From Ktedonobacteraceae bacterium (GTDB lineage: Bacteria; Chloroflexota; Ktedonobacteria; Ktedonobacterales; Ktedonobacteraceae): a stretch of 64,000 bases of DNA. Every line of letters begins with the position of its first letter. The first letter of the stretch is position 1. The position numbers and the translations under genes are program-made. Below are positions 38,998 to 48,485 of the stretch, in pieces. The stretch lies in NCBI GenBank assembly GCA_035653615.1, contig DASRBN010000041.1:59624-123623 (forward strand). The letters run 5' to 3'. Under the pieces are notes generated by a model that did not search any database, was not told where the DNA came from, and saw only the letters and a program-made list of their open reading frames with translations.

Positions 38998-39897
38998 ATG
39001 GAGGCAACTTCTGTGCTGCACGCCAACCATCTGAAAAAATACTTTGGCTCAGTGAGAGCTGTAGAAGACGTGTCCCTGGACGTCCAAAGGAATGAAATTT
39101 TCGGTTTCCTGGGGCCAAACGGAGCAGGCAAAACGACAACCATCAACTTGCTGCTTGGTCTAACCTATGTCACTGCCGGTACAATCACAATCTTAGGCAA
39201 AGAGGTAACTCCTCAACATACTGCCGTCTTGCGACGTGTAGGTACAATGGTAGGCAGTCCTGAACTGATGCTTTCCTTTTCCGCACGCAGAAACCTTCAA
39301 CTACTTGCTTACCTCTATCCTGAGATACCAGCTCAGCAGCGCATCGAGGAGGTGCTGGAACTGGTAGATCTGCGAGAGACCACAAACCGCCCGGTACGGA
39401 CCTTCTCATCAGGTATGAAACAGCGGCTAGGCCTGGCTCTGGCGTTATTTAATAAACCTGAGCTATTGATCCTGGACGAACCAACAAATGGTATGGACCC
39501 GGCGGGTATGCAAGAGGTACGTTTGCTTCTGCGCCGATTGTCGGAACAAGGTGTGACAATTTTTCTTAGCAGCCATTTACTGCATGAAATGGAATTGCTG
39601 TGTGATCGTGTAGCTGTAATTCAACGCGGTCAAATTATTGCTCAAGGTAAGGTTACCGACCTGCTGCCTAAACAAACAATTGTTCAGGTGCGTACTGCGC
39701 TTCCGCAGCAGACGCTCCAGGCCCTTCGGGATCTTCCCGACGTCAGGCATATACAGTCCAACGCCTCTTTTATTGAAGTGCAAGGCGTTTCTAGCGAGCA
39801 AGTAATGTCTTTCCTGGTAGCTCGCGGTCTAACACCCCAGGAAGTGAGAGTCAATCACCCTGATTTAGAGAGCGTCTTCCTGGAACTGACACGGTAA
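38998..39897 (+). CDS. ABC transporter ATP-binding protein of the RiPP cluster
   Basis: 299 residues. Walker A GPNGAGKTT, signature FSSGMKQRLGLA, Walker B LLILDEPTNGMDP and the H-loop SSHLLHEME are intact. The type is that of BcrA/lantibiotic self-protection and ABC-2 exporters, with a C-terminal domain of about 80 residues. With the next gene it forms a drug or peptide exporter, probably for product export or self-immunity in the adjacent RiPP cluster. AAAGGAGA precedes the ATG. Confidence 0.92.
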   Translation: MEATSVLHANHLKKYFGSVRAVEDVSLDVQRNEIFGFLGPNGAGKTTTINLLLGLTYVTAGTITILGKEVTPQHTAVLRRVGTMVGSPELMLSFSARRNLQLLAYLYPEIPAQQRIEEVLELVDLRETTNRPVRTFSSGMKQRLGLALALFNKPELLILDEPTNGMDPAGMQEVRLLLRRLSEQGVTIFLSSHLLHEMELLCDRVAVIQRGQIIAQGKVTDLLPKQTIVQVRTALPQQTLQALRDLPDVRHIQSNASFIEVQGVSSEQVMSFLVARGLTPQEVRVNHPDLESVFLELTR

Positions 39898-39953
39898 AGA
39901 ATTTAGAACAGTATCCAAAGAGAAGTATCTACATAACAAGCTAGGAGGATAAC

Positions 39954-40793
39954 ATGTTCTGGCATATCCTACATATGGAAAGCGACAAAGTTTTTAAACG
40001 CCGTCTACTCTGGATCGGCCTGACCATAGCAATTTTGCCCATGATCATTGCTTTTATTGCTTTCTTCAACGTCGACCGGAGCGTATCCTTCTCCGGTTAC
40101 TGGGTCTGGCCTGGCGGATTCACCAGCGCATTGGCCTTTGCTAACGGCTATTCGCCAGGCTATGGTTACGCTGCTTATCTGCTGGCTGTAGTAGTAGGGC
40201 TAGTAAACGCTCAGGAATACTCATGGCGCACTATGCAACTCTGGCTAGGCCATGGTATCTCACGCCCTCTCCTTGTGCTTGCCAAATTTGTGACAGCATT
40301 GGTACTCGTCCTACTGGTTACACTGGCCTTCCTCCTTACAGGTGGTCTGGTCTCCTTATTACTTACCTTCCAACTTCATAGCAGTGCTGATCACAATGTT
40401 CTCGACGTTGCCCAACTCCTGCTCAGCTACCTGCGTACCTGTTATGGGCTGCTGCCCTATGTCGCGTTGACTTTTCTGCTTGTCGTGGTAAGCCGCTCAG
40501 CGGCAGTTGCTATCAGCGGAGTAGTGCTGTTCATGCTGGCAGTAGAACTTCCTCTTACTGCTCTACTGCCTCTGCTTGGCAAGGGCTATGCGCAGGCAGC
40601 ACAATTTCTTCCTGCCGGGCTTGCCAATACGATGAACCAGCAAAATTACGCGGCGGCTCATCTTTCCACACCTACCCTCCTTTCCACTGATCACCTTAGC
40701 CCGGCCATTGCTGCTACATGCATCGCAGTGTATACTCTGGTTTTACTCGGCATCTCGCTCTGGATCTTCGAGCGTCAAAATTTGTCAAACTAA
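39954..40793 (+). CDS. ABC-2 type permease of the RiPP cluster
   Basis: 279 residues with six predicted membrane helices. The topology and the start (FWHILHMESDKVFKRRLLWI) resemble the permeases of BcrAB/LanFEG-type self-protection systems. It lies 56 bp after its ATPase with TAGGAGG before the ATG. Partner and neighbourhood suggest export or immunity for the RiPP. Confidence 0.88.
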   Translation: MFWHILHMESDKVFKRRLLWIGLTIAILPMIIAFIAFFNVDRSVSFSGYWVWPGGFTSALAFANGYSPGYGYAAYLLAVVVGLVNAQEYSWRTMQLWLGHGISRPLLVLAKFVTALVLVLLVTLAFLLTGGLVSLLLTFQLHSSADHNVLDVAQLLLSYLRTCYGLLPYVALTFLLVVVSRSAAVAISGVVLFMLAVELPLTALLPLLGKGYAQAAQFLPAGLANTMNQQNYAAAHLSTPTLLSTDHLSPAIAATCIAVYTLVLLGISLWIFERQNLSN

Positions 40794-40845
40794 GTTAGTT
40801 GCTATCTCTTCCATCAATCAGACTAGAAAGGATAGGCGCTCTCAT

Positions 40846-41358
40846 ATGTATACCCATGACATCGGTACCGCGTCCCCTGGTGAGTCTGTTGCCTATTGCG
40901 AGAGCATATATCGCCTGCTCCACAAAGATTGCAGTCTGCATGTTAATATGGAGACCCGCATCGCCAGCCTGCTACACGAGCAACCACTCACCATTCTTAC
41001 GCAGCAACAATTTACCCGCAACGAATGGCTCCTGCTGCTCGTCCTGCTGCACAATTATCCCTATTATGCGCCCCATGAAATGCTGCTGGCCAGTATCACC
41101 TGCCTATCGGTTGAAGAGTGCCGCAGGCGCCTTCAGGATGCGCGCCGGCTAGGAACCGAGGAACTGCGGCGCGAGCTTAAACCAGTCTATCGAGCGATGT
41201 GCCATATTCGTGCTAAGCTCAGTAAGTTACATCCCGATTTAAAAGTCTCGCTTGTACGCGATATCGGCTACCTGCTCACCGCACCTCTTCAAGGAGACCA
41301 CGCTGTATCGCAAAGAAACATTCAAAATGAGGAAAGCGATTCATTGAATGAATGGTGA
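40846..41358 (+). CDS. Stand-alone winged-helix (OmpR/PhoB C-terminal-like) regulator, copy 1
   Basis: 170 residues without a receiver domain. Residues about 50-150 fit the Trans_reg_C winged helix: LTQQQFTRNEWLLLLVLLHN, a helix-turn-helix part, and the end KVSLVRDIGYLLTAP, which corresponds to the wing (usual form I..VRGxGYxL). A close paralogue lies at 61636-62100 at the other end of the cluster. The 20 nt before both start codons (tagaaaggataggcgctctc) are identical. It probably controls the RiPP genes; the longer upstream frame lies inside the permease gene. Confidence 0.78.
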   Translation: MYTHDIGTASPGESVAYCESIYRLLHKDCSLHVNMETRIASLLHEQPLTILTQQQFTRNEWLLLLVLLHNYPYYAPHEMLLASITCLSVEECRRRLQDARRLGTEELRRELKPVYRAMCHIRAKLSKLHPDLKVSLVRDIGYLLTAPLQGDHAVSQRNIQNEESDSLNEW

Positions 41359-41400
41359 CCAGGTAGCTACATCCTGCATTTCACGGCATGACAATCACGT

Positions 41401-41448
41401 GTTACTCTTGTTTATCATCTAGCATGCTTTGCGATAAACAAGAGTAAC
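41401..41448. promoter_or_regulatory. Long inverted repeat before the two-component genes
   Basis: Perfect 16-bp arms (gttactcttgtttatc / gataaacaagagtaac) with a 16-nt loop, between the regulator stop (41358) and the kinase start (41530). There is no T-tract, so it is either a terminator of the upstream unit or an operator for the kinase promoter; TTATACT at 41475 is a possible -10 region. Confidence 0.6.
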
Positions 41449-41529
41449 CACTTCCTCCTGAGCTAAAAAACCTGTTATACTGTAGATAACTGAAGAGGGC
41501 TATCCCACACAGTCGAAGGAGTTAATCAT

Positions 41530-43017
41530 ATGCACCTCAACTTCATATCTTTCCAACGACTGCAATGGAAGTTGATGTTTTCGTATGTTCTCCTTACACC
41601 GATTGTGCTGCTCGTCATTGAATTTCTGCTATTCGTAGTGACACTTGTCATCATTGAACTCTTCTTCGTCCCCTCACTGGTACTCTATGGCCTGCAACAA
41701 TACCAGCCTCAGCTCAGTCCCTTCTTTGCGCATAATGGCATGCCTGATCAGCAAGCTTTAGCATTGTGGTTGAAGCATCCAATAGGCAATCCTTCTGGAT
41801 ATCAACCTGAGTTTCGCGTCATTGTGGATAAGGATGGACGAGTGATTGTTTCCAGCAATGACAAAATCATATCATCAGGCATTCTACTGGAGCCACTTCT
41901 CCCATCGGAGGCTGCGGCAAACCTGCGACAAGTATTAGCAGGCAAAGGCGATAACCAGGGTATGGTGAGCAAAAGCTCGAATGGCGCAGTTATCGCCATG
42001 GTCCCGATCAGGGGAGATAACAGCAGGGTTGATGGTGCTCTTATCGACGATACCGGGCCTAACGTCTATATGCAAGAAGCAAAGTACTGGCTCGGCTACG
42101 ACTCGGCCTATATCTTCATCACTGCGGGCGCTTACACCTTCTTTGCGGTTGTCATTGGCATGATCAGCGGTTTTTTCACCGCTCGCACCATTACCCGCCG
42201 TTTCAATACCCTGGCTGTCGCTGCCGACAATTGGAGCCAGGGCGATTTTTCAACTTTTGTACAGGATGACTCGCGCGACGAACTTGGACAATTATCTCGC
42301 AAGCTGAATCGCATGGCCGAGCAGCTACAGAACCTTTTGCAAACTCGCCAGAAACTTGCTATCGTCGAAGAACGCAATCGATTGGCACGCGACTTGCATG
42401 ACAGCGTTAAACAACATATTTTTGTCATTGCCTTGCAGGTCGGAACAGCAAAACTATTGCTGGATAATGAACCGGATATAACCGGAGCTCAACATCGCCT
42501 CGTGGAAGCCGAACATGTTCTACAGTATGTGCAGGAAGAACTGAAAACATTGATCCATGAGCTACGCCCAATCGCGCTGGAAGGGAGAGGACTCAGGCCT
42601 GCCTTGCAAGAGTTGATTGAGCAGTGGGAACGTCAAACCGGTATTCAGGCCTCGCTCTCTATTGAAAGCGAGCAGGCGCTCCCTGTACTTGTGGAGGAAG
42701 CCTTATTTCGCGTAGCGCAAGAAGCACTCTCGAATGTAGCGCGTCACAGTCAAGCCACCTCTGTCCAGGTGCGACTGGTAAATGAGGCGGATCGAGTTAC
42801 TCTCTCGATCATCGACAATGGTCAGGGCTTCGATGCTACAGCGGCCGAGAGAAAGGGTATCGGTCTTTTCTCAATGCAGGAACGGATGCAGGCTTTGGAT
42901 GGCGATGTAAAGATAGAGAGCCAGCCTGGGAAAGGAACGCGGGTCTTTGCTTATTGTGCCAGAGAGTTTAGTGAGAGCAAGAAAGGAGAGGGGTGCCGGC
43001 CGATCATACTAGAGTAG
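41530..43017 (+). CDS. Sensor histidine kinase, NarL/LiaS type
   Basis: 495 residues. Two membrane helices (about 18-50 and 195-220) flank an extracytoplasmic sensor domain. A HAMP domain follows (ARTITRRFNTLAVAADNWSQ), then HisKA_3 with the phosphorylated His in RLARDLHDSVKQHIF (about residue 289), and an HATPase domain (SNVARHSQATSV, IDNGQGFD, GIGLFSMQERM). It lies 33 bp before its response regulator. LiaS/VraS-type kinases sense cell-envelope stress or peptide antibiotics, so it may sense the cluster product. AAGGAG precedes the ATG. Confidence 0.94.
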   Translation: MHLNFISFQRLQWKLMFSYVLLTPIVLLVIEFLLFVVTLVIIELFFVPSLVLYGLQQYQPQLSPFFAHNGMPDQQALALWLKHPIGNPSGYQPEFRVIVDKDGRVIVSSNDKIISSGILLEPLLPSEAAANLRQVLAGKGDNQGMVSKSSNGAVIAMVPIRGDNSRVDGALIDDTGPNVYMQEAKYWLGYDSAYIFITAGAYTFFAVVIGMISGFFTARTITRRFNTLAVAADNWSQGDFSTFVQDDSRDELGQLSRKLNRMAEQLQNLLQTRQKLAIVEERNRLARDLHDSVKQHIFVIALQVGTAKLLLDNEPDITGAQHRLVEAEHVLQYVQEELKTLIHELRPIALEGRGLRPALQELIEQWERQTGIQASLSIESEQALPVLVEEALFRVAQEALSNVARHSQATSVQVRLVNEADRVTLSIIDNGQGFDATAAERKGIGLFSMQERMQALDGDVKIESQPGKGTRVFAYCAREFSESKKGEGCRPIILE

Positions 43018-43050
43018 TGTTCTGAGGCCGGCGCCTGGTATTGAGCCAGG

Positions 43051-43707
43051 ATGGAACAGATTACGATTCTAATCGCCGACGACCATACCCTCGTCCGGCA
43101 GGGTATCCGTACCTTTTTAGAAGTACACCCCGACTTCTCGATTATAGGTGAGGCCGATTCAGGTGAGGCTACTGTACACCTGGTTGCCGAGCTAGTTCCC
43201 GATATCGTCCTCATGGACCTGGTCATGTCGGGCATAGACGGCGTAGAGGCGACCCGGCAGGTCAAGCGGGTTAGCCCACATACTCAGGTAATCGTCCTCA
43301 CCTCCTATGATGAGGACGAATACATCTTTCCGGCTCTACGAGCAGGAGCTCTTTCGTATATCTTAAAAGATGTGAGTATTAACGAACTGGCCGAGACGAT
43401 TCGCAAAGCGGCGAGGGGCGAGTCGGTTTTACATCCACGGGTCGCGGCACGGGTTGTTCAGGAATTGCACCACGAATACAAGGAGATTCCCAGCCTTTTC
43501 TCGGAACTCAGCACGCGCGAGCTAGAAGTCCTGCGTCTCATTGCGAGCGGATTGTCCAATGCCGCTATCGCCACTAAATTGGTGATCAGTGAAAAAACGG
43601 TGAAGGTTCACGTCAGTAACATTCTAAGCAAGCTACATATGCTTGACCGCACACAGGCAGCAGCATTTGCCTGGCAGCAAGGATTGATGCGTCGAGAAAA
43701 CCCATAA
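43051..43707 (+). CDS. NarL/FixJ-type response regulator
   Basis: 218 residues. The receiver has the acidic pair IADDHTLVRQG, the phosphorylated Asp in DIVLMDLVMSG (about residue 56), LTSYDEDEY and the Lys in ILKDVS. The LuxR-type helix-turn-helix LSTRELEVLRLIASGLSNA and VISEKTVKVHVSNI ends the protein. It is the partner of the preceding kinase and converges with the biosynthetic operon, 20 bp from its last stop. Confidence 0.95.
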   Translation: MEQITILIADDHTLVRQGIRTFLEVHPDFSIIGEADSGEATVHLVAELVPDIVLMDLVMSGIDGVEATRQVKRVSPHTQVIVLTSYDEDEYIFPALRAGALSYILKDVSINELAETIRKAARGESVLHPRVAARVVQELHHEYKEIPSLFSELSTRELEVLRLIASGLSNAAIATKLVISEKTVKVHVSNILSKLHMLDRTQAAAFAWQQGLMRRENP

Positions 43708-43727
43708 CTCAGGAAGATTAAAAGCAC

Positions 43728-45728
43728 CTATGGGAAAGGATGGGGTACGATGTTCTGCATATCAGGCTCAAAATCATCCTCTCGATGGCCTGCCGTTCGC
43801 GGCACTGTGCGGAGACGCGGCAGGCCAAAAACACGTTCCTTTTTCCACCCAAAGTCTATTGGCAGAAGTCCTGGCACAAGCACGCAAACCGTTTTAAGCC
43901 CGGAGCGAGCCTGTTCATTGCTCGTTTGATCCACCACAATAACATCCATCCCCAGTTGCATCATCATCCCAATGCAGGCCATCAGGTCATCGCGCAAATC
44001 CTGGTGACGTGGCCAGAAAACTTGCCAATCACGATATGCTTCCTCTATGGAACAACTCGTAGGATTTTGATAGAGGAAATCGACGTATGACGCCATTTCT
44101 GGCGCTGTAAAGAGGAGAGAATGGTGTTCTAATGCCGTCACTTTCGAAAAGTCTTGTACCATTGCTTGTATCTGCGCGAGCTTGCTTTCTATACGCAGCA
44201 ACGTGTCAGGAACATAGCAAGTAAGCTCGCAGAGCGCGCCACGAATGGCATCTTCTGGGTTCAGCCCTGCTCCGGCTGCCACCAAAAGATTTGCTAGCCC
44301 TGGTTCCTTCCGTTTTGCAACGGCCAGGATCGATGGGATGCGAATATCGTAACGTGTATCGAACAGGTGAAGTTCGTAGCCTAATTTTTCTATACCCTCC
44401 AGCGCGCTTAAGGTCTCCAGGCTATGGCTACTCTGGGGGTCGATTTTCGGAGGAGCAAGTCGCGCATACCAGGTCATGAGAAAGGCATCACGCTCGATCA
44501 ACTCGATTAAGCCATAGAGAATAGCTTCTTCAAGGCAGGAACCGGTGGCACAACCGCTTGAGCACCCTTGAACAAAGTTGGTCTTCAGATGGAGATGATT
44601 CATGTAATAAGCAAGCTGCTCGGGCACTAAAATGGGGCGAGCTCGTTGAAAAGAATAGCCCCACACCCATGAAAGCTGCATTTCAGGCGAAAAAGGCAGA
44701 TACTCAGAGGTCATCTGGTAAAACTCTGGCCGGTATAAGCCGCAGGTGCGTGGGTCGAGAGCCATAGGTGAGAGATGCTCATAGCTATCGTAGACAGTTG
44801 AGACCTTGCTGCGCGGCATCAGGCCGCAGAAACGTTCGATAGCTTCTAATAGTCCCAGATACAAACTCTGGTAATAACTGTTGCCATGCCCACTCCACAT
44901 AATCGTATGTATGCCATGTTTGCTTCTCATGTCAAACTCTCCCAACACAGGGGAAGCAAGCGTATGTCCAATTTCAGACACCGACCCATGTCCTACCACC
45001 CCGCAAAGTGGATTTATCAACCCCTCTACCGGTAATGCGTAATCAGTGGCCTTCACAAGCCGGTAGTTGGAAGGATTGTGCTTGGGCCGCGATTCGAGTT
45101 GAAACCAGGCCATTTCAGAGCTATCGAGTGGCAGGGTTGTGCAAACGGTACAGGAGGAATCCTGTATCAAGTAAAGTTGAGAAAGTTTCAACGTCTCAAG
45201 ATCGAGTGTATAGAAAGGAAAAACTCCGTTCCTGGAATCTGTTCCAGCTTGCTCCAGGGCATGCAGCAAAATCTGCCATATGGCATCCAGGGCAAAAGTC
45301 GTTATTCTTGGATTATATCCATTAACCGCGACTTGCTGCGCCCGCACAATGGCCCGTTGTTCATCTTTATTGCGATTATTGAACCATCGCCGCGACAGGC
45401 AATTGGGACAAGGAGAAGCAGGCAGGGTGGGTATATATAATGGGCCAAGAATGGCATGTGTGCGGAAGAGCTTCACCGGGTACGTCACTTTGCCTTTCCA
45501 ATACGGCACTTCCTTCAAGATTGCCCCATGATCTTTCAAGCCAAGCACCTCGAGGTCGATAATCAGTCCAGGTAAGTTGGAGCGATCTAAGATATCTGGC
45601 GCGCCCATTTCATTGAAGTGTTCCGTCAAAGACCGCTGGATGACGGAAAGAGCCTTATCGGGCAACTGATCAGTTGAACTGACATTGATACGCGTATTCG
45701 AGCGCTGACCTACTTGTAACAAAATCAC
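43728..45728 (-). CDS. YcaO-type azoline-forming cyclodehydratase, copy 1
   Basis: 666 residues from a GTG at 45728, which gives the same length as copy 2 (54144-56156); the open frame runs on to 46007 inside the hydrolase gene and is not used. The N-terminal third has two CxxC pairs (CPNCLSRRW and CTVCTTL), the Zn tetrathiolate of the cyclodehydratase C-domain type. The YcaO domain has the ATP/Mg motifs SLYLGLLEAIERFCG, EEAILYGLIELIERDAF and RGALCELTCY. The tail VPHPFP is the PxPxP end of azoline-forming YcaOs. It should convert Cys/Ser/Thr of the precursors to thiazolines or oxazolines. It is the last gene of the biosynthetic operon. Confidence 0.88.
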   Translation of the reverse strand: MILLQVGQRSNTRINVSSTDQLPDKALSVIQRSLTEHFNEMGAPDILDRSNLPGLIIDLEVLGLKDHGAILKEVPYWKGKVTYPVKLFRTHAILGPLYIPTLPASPCPNCLSRRWFNNRNKDEQRAIVRAQQVAVNGYNPRITTFALDAIWQILLHALEQAGTDSRNGVFPFYTLDLETLKLSQLYLIQDSSCTVCTTLPLDSSEMAWFQLESRPKHNPSNYRLVKATDYALPVEGLINPLCGVVGHGSVSEIGHTLASPVLGEFDMRSKHGIHTIMWSGHGNSYYQSLYLGLLEAIERFCGLMPRSKVSTVYDSYEHLSPMALDPRTCGLYRPEFYQMTSEYLPFSPEMQLSWVWGYSFQRARPILVPEQLAYYMNHLHLKTNFVQGCSSGCATGSCLEEAILYGLIELIERDAFLMTWYARLAPPKIDPQSSHSLETLSALEGIEKLGYELHLFDTRYDIRIPSILAVAKRKEPGLANLLVAAGAGLNPEDAIRGALCELTCYVPDTLLRIESKLAQIQAMVQDFSKVTALEHHSLLFTAPEMASYVDFLYQNPTSCSIEEAYRDWQVFWPRHQDLRDDLMACIGMMMQLGMDVIVVDQTSNEQARSGLKTVCVLVPGLLPIDFGWKKERVFGLPRLRTVPRTAGHREDDFEPDMQNIVPHPFP

Positions 45729-45838
45729 ACCCCCAATTCTGGCAGATAATGACGAATACGAATCATTGGCAAAGGCGCCTGTCTGGATGCAACAGAGAAG
45801 GCGGGCGCCAGGACAGGGACCAGCCACTGCCCCTCCAG

Positions 45839-47176
45839 CTACAAATCCGCATACAGGCTCTCCTTTAAAAAGGTAAGTATTTGCTGCCAGGAATCCGCAG
45901 CTGCTGCCGCCTGCATCGCGGGTGTACCACCAAAAGCAATCAGCATTCCTGGCATAGGTGAAAGTGTAATCATGGGTGGAAGGGAAGGAAGACCATAGGG
46001 AAAACAAACAAAATGGCCCGCTCCGGCATAGCTGAGATGCCTGTAGGGATAAGGATGATCGTGGCGGCGCAGCCGGTCCATCACTAGCTCAGCAAACACT
46101 GCTGATGGCCAGAGCTGGTCTTCTTGACCTGATAGTAAAAGAACAGGCCCCTGGATATTTTCAACGGGAATAGTCGCATCCGCAACCTGCTTGCTTCTCT
46201 TTAGTGTTTTAAGAAAAGCGGGTGTGCTGGCAAAGGGTCTGCGGCTTAGCCACTTTCCCCAGAACAGCACCATACCGAAAAAATTCGGTTTATAAGGGAC
46301 GTAGGGAAGAGGCTCGCCATGATATGTCCAGGAAGGCAACGAAAAATCGCTGCTATTGCTCTTGACTCCACCATACACAATCGCACTGGGCGAGCCAGCA
46401 ATCACAGCCCGAATGGCAGGGATTGTCGCGCCGAGCAGCAAAGCGAGTTCACCCCCGCGTGATAGGCCAATGACAGCTATCTTTTGAGGAACCACTCGCT
46501 CCTGATTCTGCAACCAATGAACAGCCTTTTCAAAATACTCAAGTGGTATATTTACCAGTTCGCCGGGCAAATCTTCCAGACCAAAATAGGCGAGAGCAAG
46601 CGCCGCGTAGCCACGTGATGCCAGAAGAGCCGCAGCATTTTCATGCATGCCACCATCTGAGCCATTGAGAACAATGACAGCAGGATGTGGAGCGGGATCA
46701 GCCGGTAGAAAGAGTGTGCCTACCAATCCCTCATCCCGCAACGGTACCTCCGCGACACCCTGAGCAGCAAATACTCTCTTGATACTCTTGCTTGCTACCT
46801 CAGTCCCATTCACTTCCGCGGTAAGATTCACAGTCAGCGGGGTCGGTTTAGACTTGACGAAAAAAGTCGGGCGCTTCGTTTCCTGGGGAATCATCGACCA
46901 GAAAAACCCCATGGCATCAATTCCACTATAGGTACCATCGATGGGTTCCTGGGTACTAACATCGACACATCCATGAGAATCTGCAACAAACGTCGCATTG
47001 GAAGACCATTTTCGTAAGGAGCCATCCTGCGTTTCCACGCGTATAGTAACCGGCGCTCCAGGAGATAGGTTGGAGAGCCGAATACTTACCTGCTCATCAA
47101 TGAGCGATATATCAGGGGTGACAGAGAGAATAGCTGTGGTGGCTACGTTTTTACTGATTTCCATCATCTTTCTCAT
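45839..47176 (-). CDS. BAAT-type acyl-CoA thioesterase/N-acyltransferase-like alpha/beta hydrolase
   Basis: 445 residues. The N-terminal half is an Ig-like acyl-CoA thioester hydrolase domain (RLSNLSPGAPVTIRVETQDG). The C-terminal half is an alpha/beta hydrolase of the BAAT_C family with the nucleophile elbow IGLSRGGELAL (Ser), LSGQEDQLWPS (Asp region) and GAGHFVCFPYG (His). Known relatives cleave acyl-CoA or conjugate acyl groups to amino acids. Within a RiPP operon it may modify or release the peptide, or act in immunity; this is inference. It lies 46 bp after the M50 gene. Confidence 0.82.
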   Translation of the reverse strand: MRKMMEISKNVATTAILSVTPDISLIDEQVSIRLSNLSPGAPVTIRVETQDGSLRKWSSNATFVADSHGCVDVSTQEPIDGTYSGIDAMGFFWSMIPQETKRPTFFVKSKPTPLTVNLTAEVNGTEVASKSIKRVFAAQGVAEVPLRDEGLVGTLFLPADPAPHPAVIVLNGSDGGMHENAAALLASRGYAALALAYFGLEDLPGELVNIPLEYFEKAVHWLQNQERVVPQKIAVIGLSRGGELALLLGATIPAIRAVIAGSPSAIVYGGVKSNSSDFSLPSWTYHGEPLPYVPYKPNFFGMVLFWGKWLSRRPFASTPAFLKTLKRSKQVADATIPVENIQGPVLLLSGQEDQLWPSAVFAELVMDRLRRHDHPYPYRHLSYAGAGHFVCFPYGLPSLPPMITLSPMPGMLIAFGGTPAMQAAAAADSWQQILTFLKESLYADL

Positions 47177-47222
47177 TTCCAGGTTCTAGATTATGCCGGC
47201 ACCGGCCAGATGGCCCTTGCCT

Positions 47223-48485
47223 TTAAACCATCAGTACTCGCTGGAGCAATTGGGGCATGGGGGCGATTTTTCTTCTCCCCAGCTCTCTGTAAACCAGTAC
47301 CAGCGCGATCAAGAGGAATAAACCCAGGGCAATAGGGCCGCCCAGCCAGTATTTTACCAGGAAGAACCAGTAGAAAGCCATCGTCGCAAGGAACCCTCCG
47401 GTGATGACAAGAGAAAAGAAACCGTAGATGAGATAAACCCACGTATCCCATCGTGATAGGCCAACATTTCCGCTACCCCTTTTAAGGACTATTTTCAGCA
47501 AACCTCGCTGCCAGAATTGGTGGGCTTCTTTGCGCAGATCTGCCATGTTCAGGGCATGACTGAGCATGAAATAGCCATCTAATTCAATAAAAGGGACGAA
47601 ATTGACAAAGATCATCAGATTAAATGAAAGCAACATCAGGGCGCTGATAGTATGCACAAGACTGTGAACGGGCGTGAATGCCCAGAATAGGCCGAAAGGT
47701 ATGAGTGAAAGGAAGTTCACGAAGATGCCGGCAAATGCGGCATACACGCGGTACCAGCGATTGTGAAAGAGCATGACATCATCGATCTTACAGTAAGGGA
47801 AGATGGTAAGGTAACGCCAGACCAATCCCATCTCGCTTACTCCCCCCCCGAATTTTTTGCAGGTCAGGCCATGCGCTGTCTCATGAATGACCGCGAAAAT
47901 CCATACCAGCATGATGAACAGAATATAGCTCCAGATACCGCCTTGTTCGGGCCAGATACTGGCAACAATAGATGTCAGGTGAAAGCCGATGAAGATCTCA
48001 AGCGCGATGACGCATAGGAGAGCAGGCAGTACGAAAGTCCGAGAAAACATAAACTGGAACCAGGGCAAAAGTTTCTCAAGAATCGAGTCCGGCCGTATAA
48101 AAGCAAAACGTCGCCGTAGTAACCCGCGGTTTTCGCGCTTTTTACGCTCCGCGAATGCCCTTTTCAGGTCTTCCAGTTTCGCGGTGTCGGCAGTATTCGC
48201 GAGTAGCTGGCGCTTCTCAAGGAGGGCAAATAGCCCTGCCCAGGAACCTTCGTTGAGTGGTCGCCCAAATTCAGCAAGATACTCATCGTTCAACTCTTGC
48301 AGCGACCGGCTGCCGTCCATTCTGCTGATGAGAAAATGCTCTTTTACTCCAATACGGTAGAACCAGGAAGTAAACGTATCTTTCAAATAAAAGATCGTTT
48401 TTCCCCCTGCGCGCAGGGGTGGCCCAAGGAGAATATCATCGCGTATACATGGCCGAAAAGCAATTTGATACTCGGATTGGATCAT
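47223..48485 (-). CDS. Membrane M50-type metalloprotease with RRE-like N terminus (putative leader peptidase)
   Basis: 420 residues. The first roughly 110 residues (FYLKDTFTSWFYRIGVKEHF, SLQELNDEYLAEFG, GLFALLEKRQLL) look like a PqqD-like winged RiPP recognition element. Then come about eight membrane helices with the zinc motif HETAHGLTCKKFG (HExxH) and the third-ligand motif FIELDGYFM (LDG), both typical of M50 site-2 proteases and YydH-like RiPP peptidases. I infer that it binds the leader and cuts it at the membrane. It overlaps the SpaB_C gene by 4 bp (ATGA). Confidence 0.85.
   Translation of the reverse strand: MIQSEYQIAFRPCIRDDILLGPPLRAGGKTIFYLKDTFTSWFYRIGVKEHFLISRMDGSRSLQELNDEYLAEFGRPLNEGSWAGLFALLEKRQLLANTADTAKLEDLKRAFAERKKRENRGLLRRRFAFIRPDSILEKLLPWFQFMFSRTFVLPALLCVIALEIFIGFHLTSIVASIWPEQGGIWSYILFIMLVWIFAVIHETAHGLTCKKFGGGVSEMGLVWRYLTIFPYCKIDDVMLFHNRWYRVYAAFAGIFVNFLSLIPFGLFWAFTPVHSLVHTISALMLLSFNLMIFVNFVPFIELDGYFMLSHALNMADLRKEAHQFWQRGLLKIVLKRGSGNVGLSRWDTWVYLIYGFFSLVITGGFLATMAFYWFFLVKYWLGGPIALGLFLLIALVLVYRELGRRKIAPMPQLLQRVLMV

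Noticed and set aside
45729..46007. N-terminal extension of YcaO copy 1 to the first ATG
   Set aside because: It overlaps the hydrolase gene by 169 bp and has no counterpart in YcaO copy 2; a GTG at 45728 fits the alignment.
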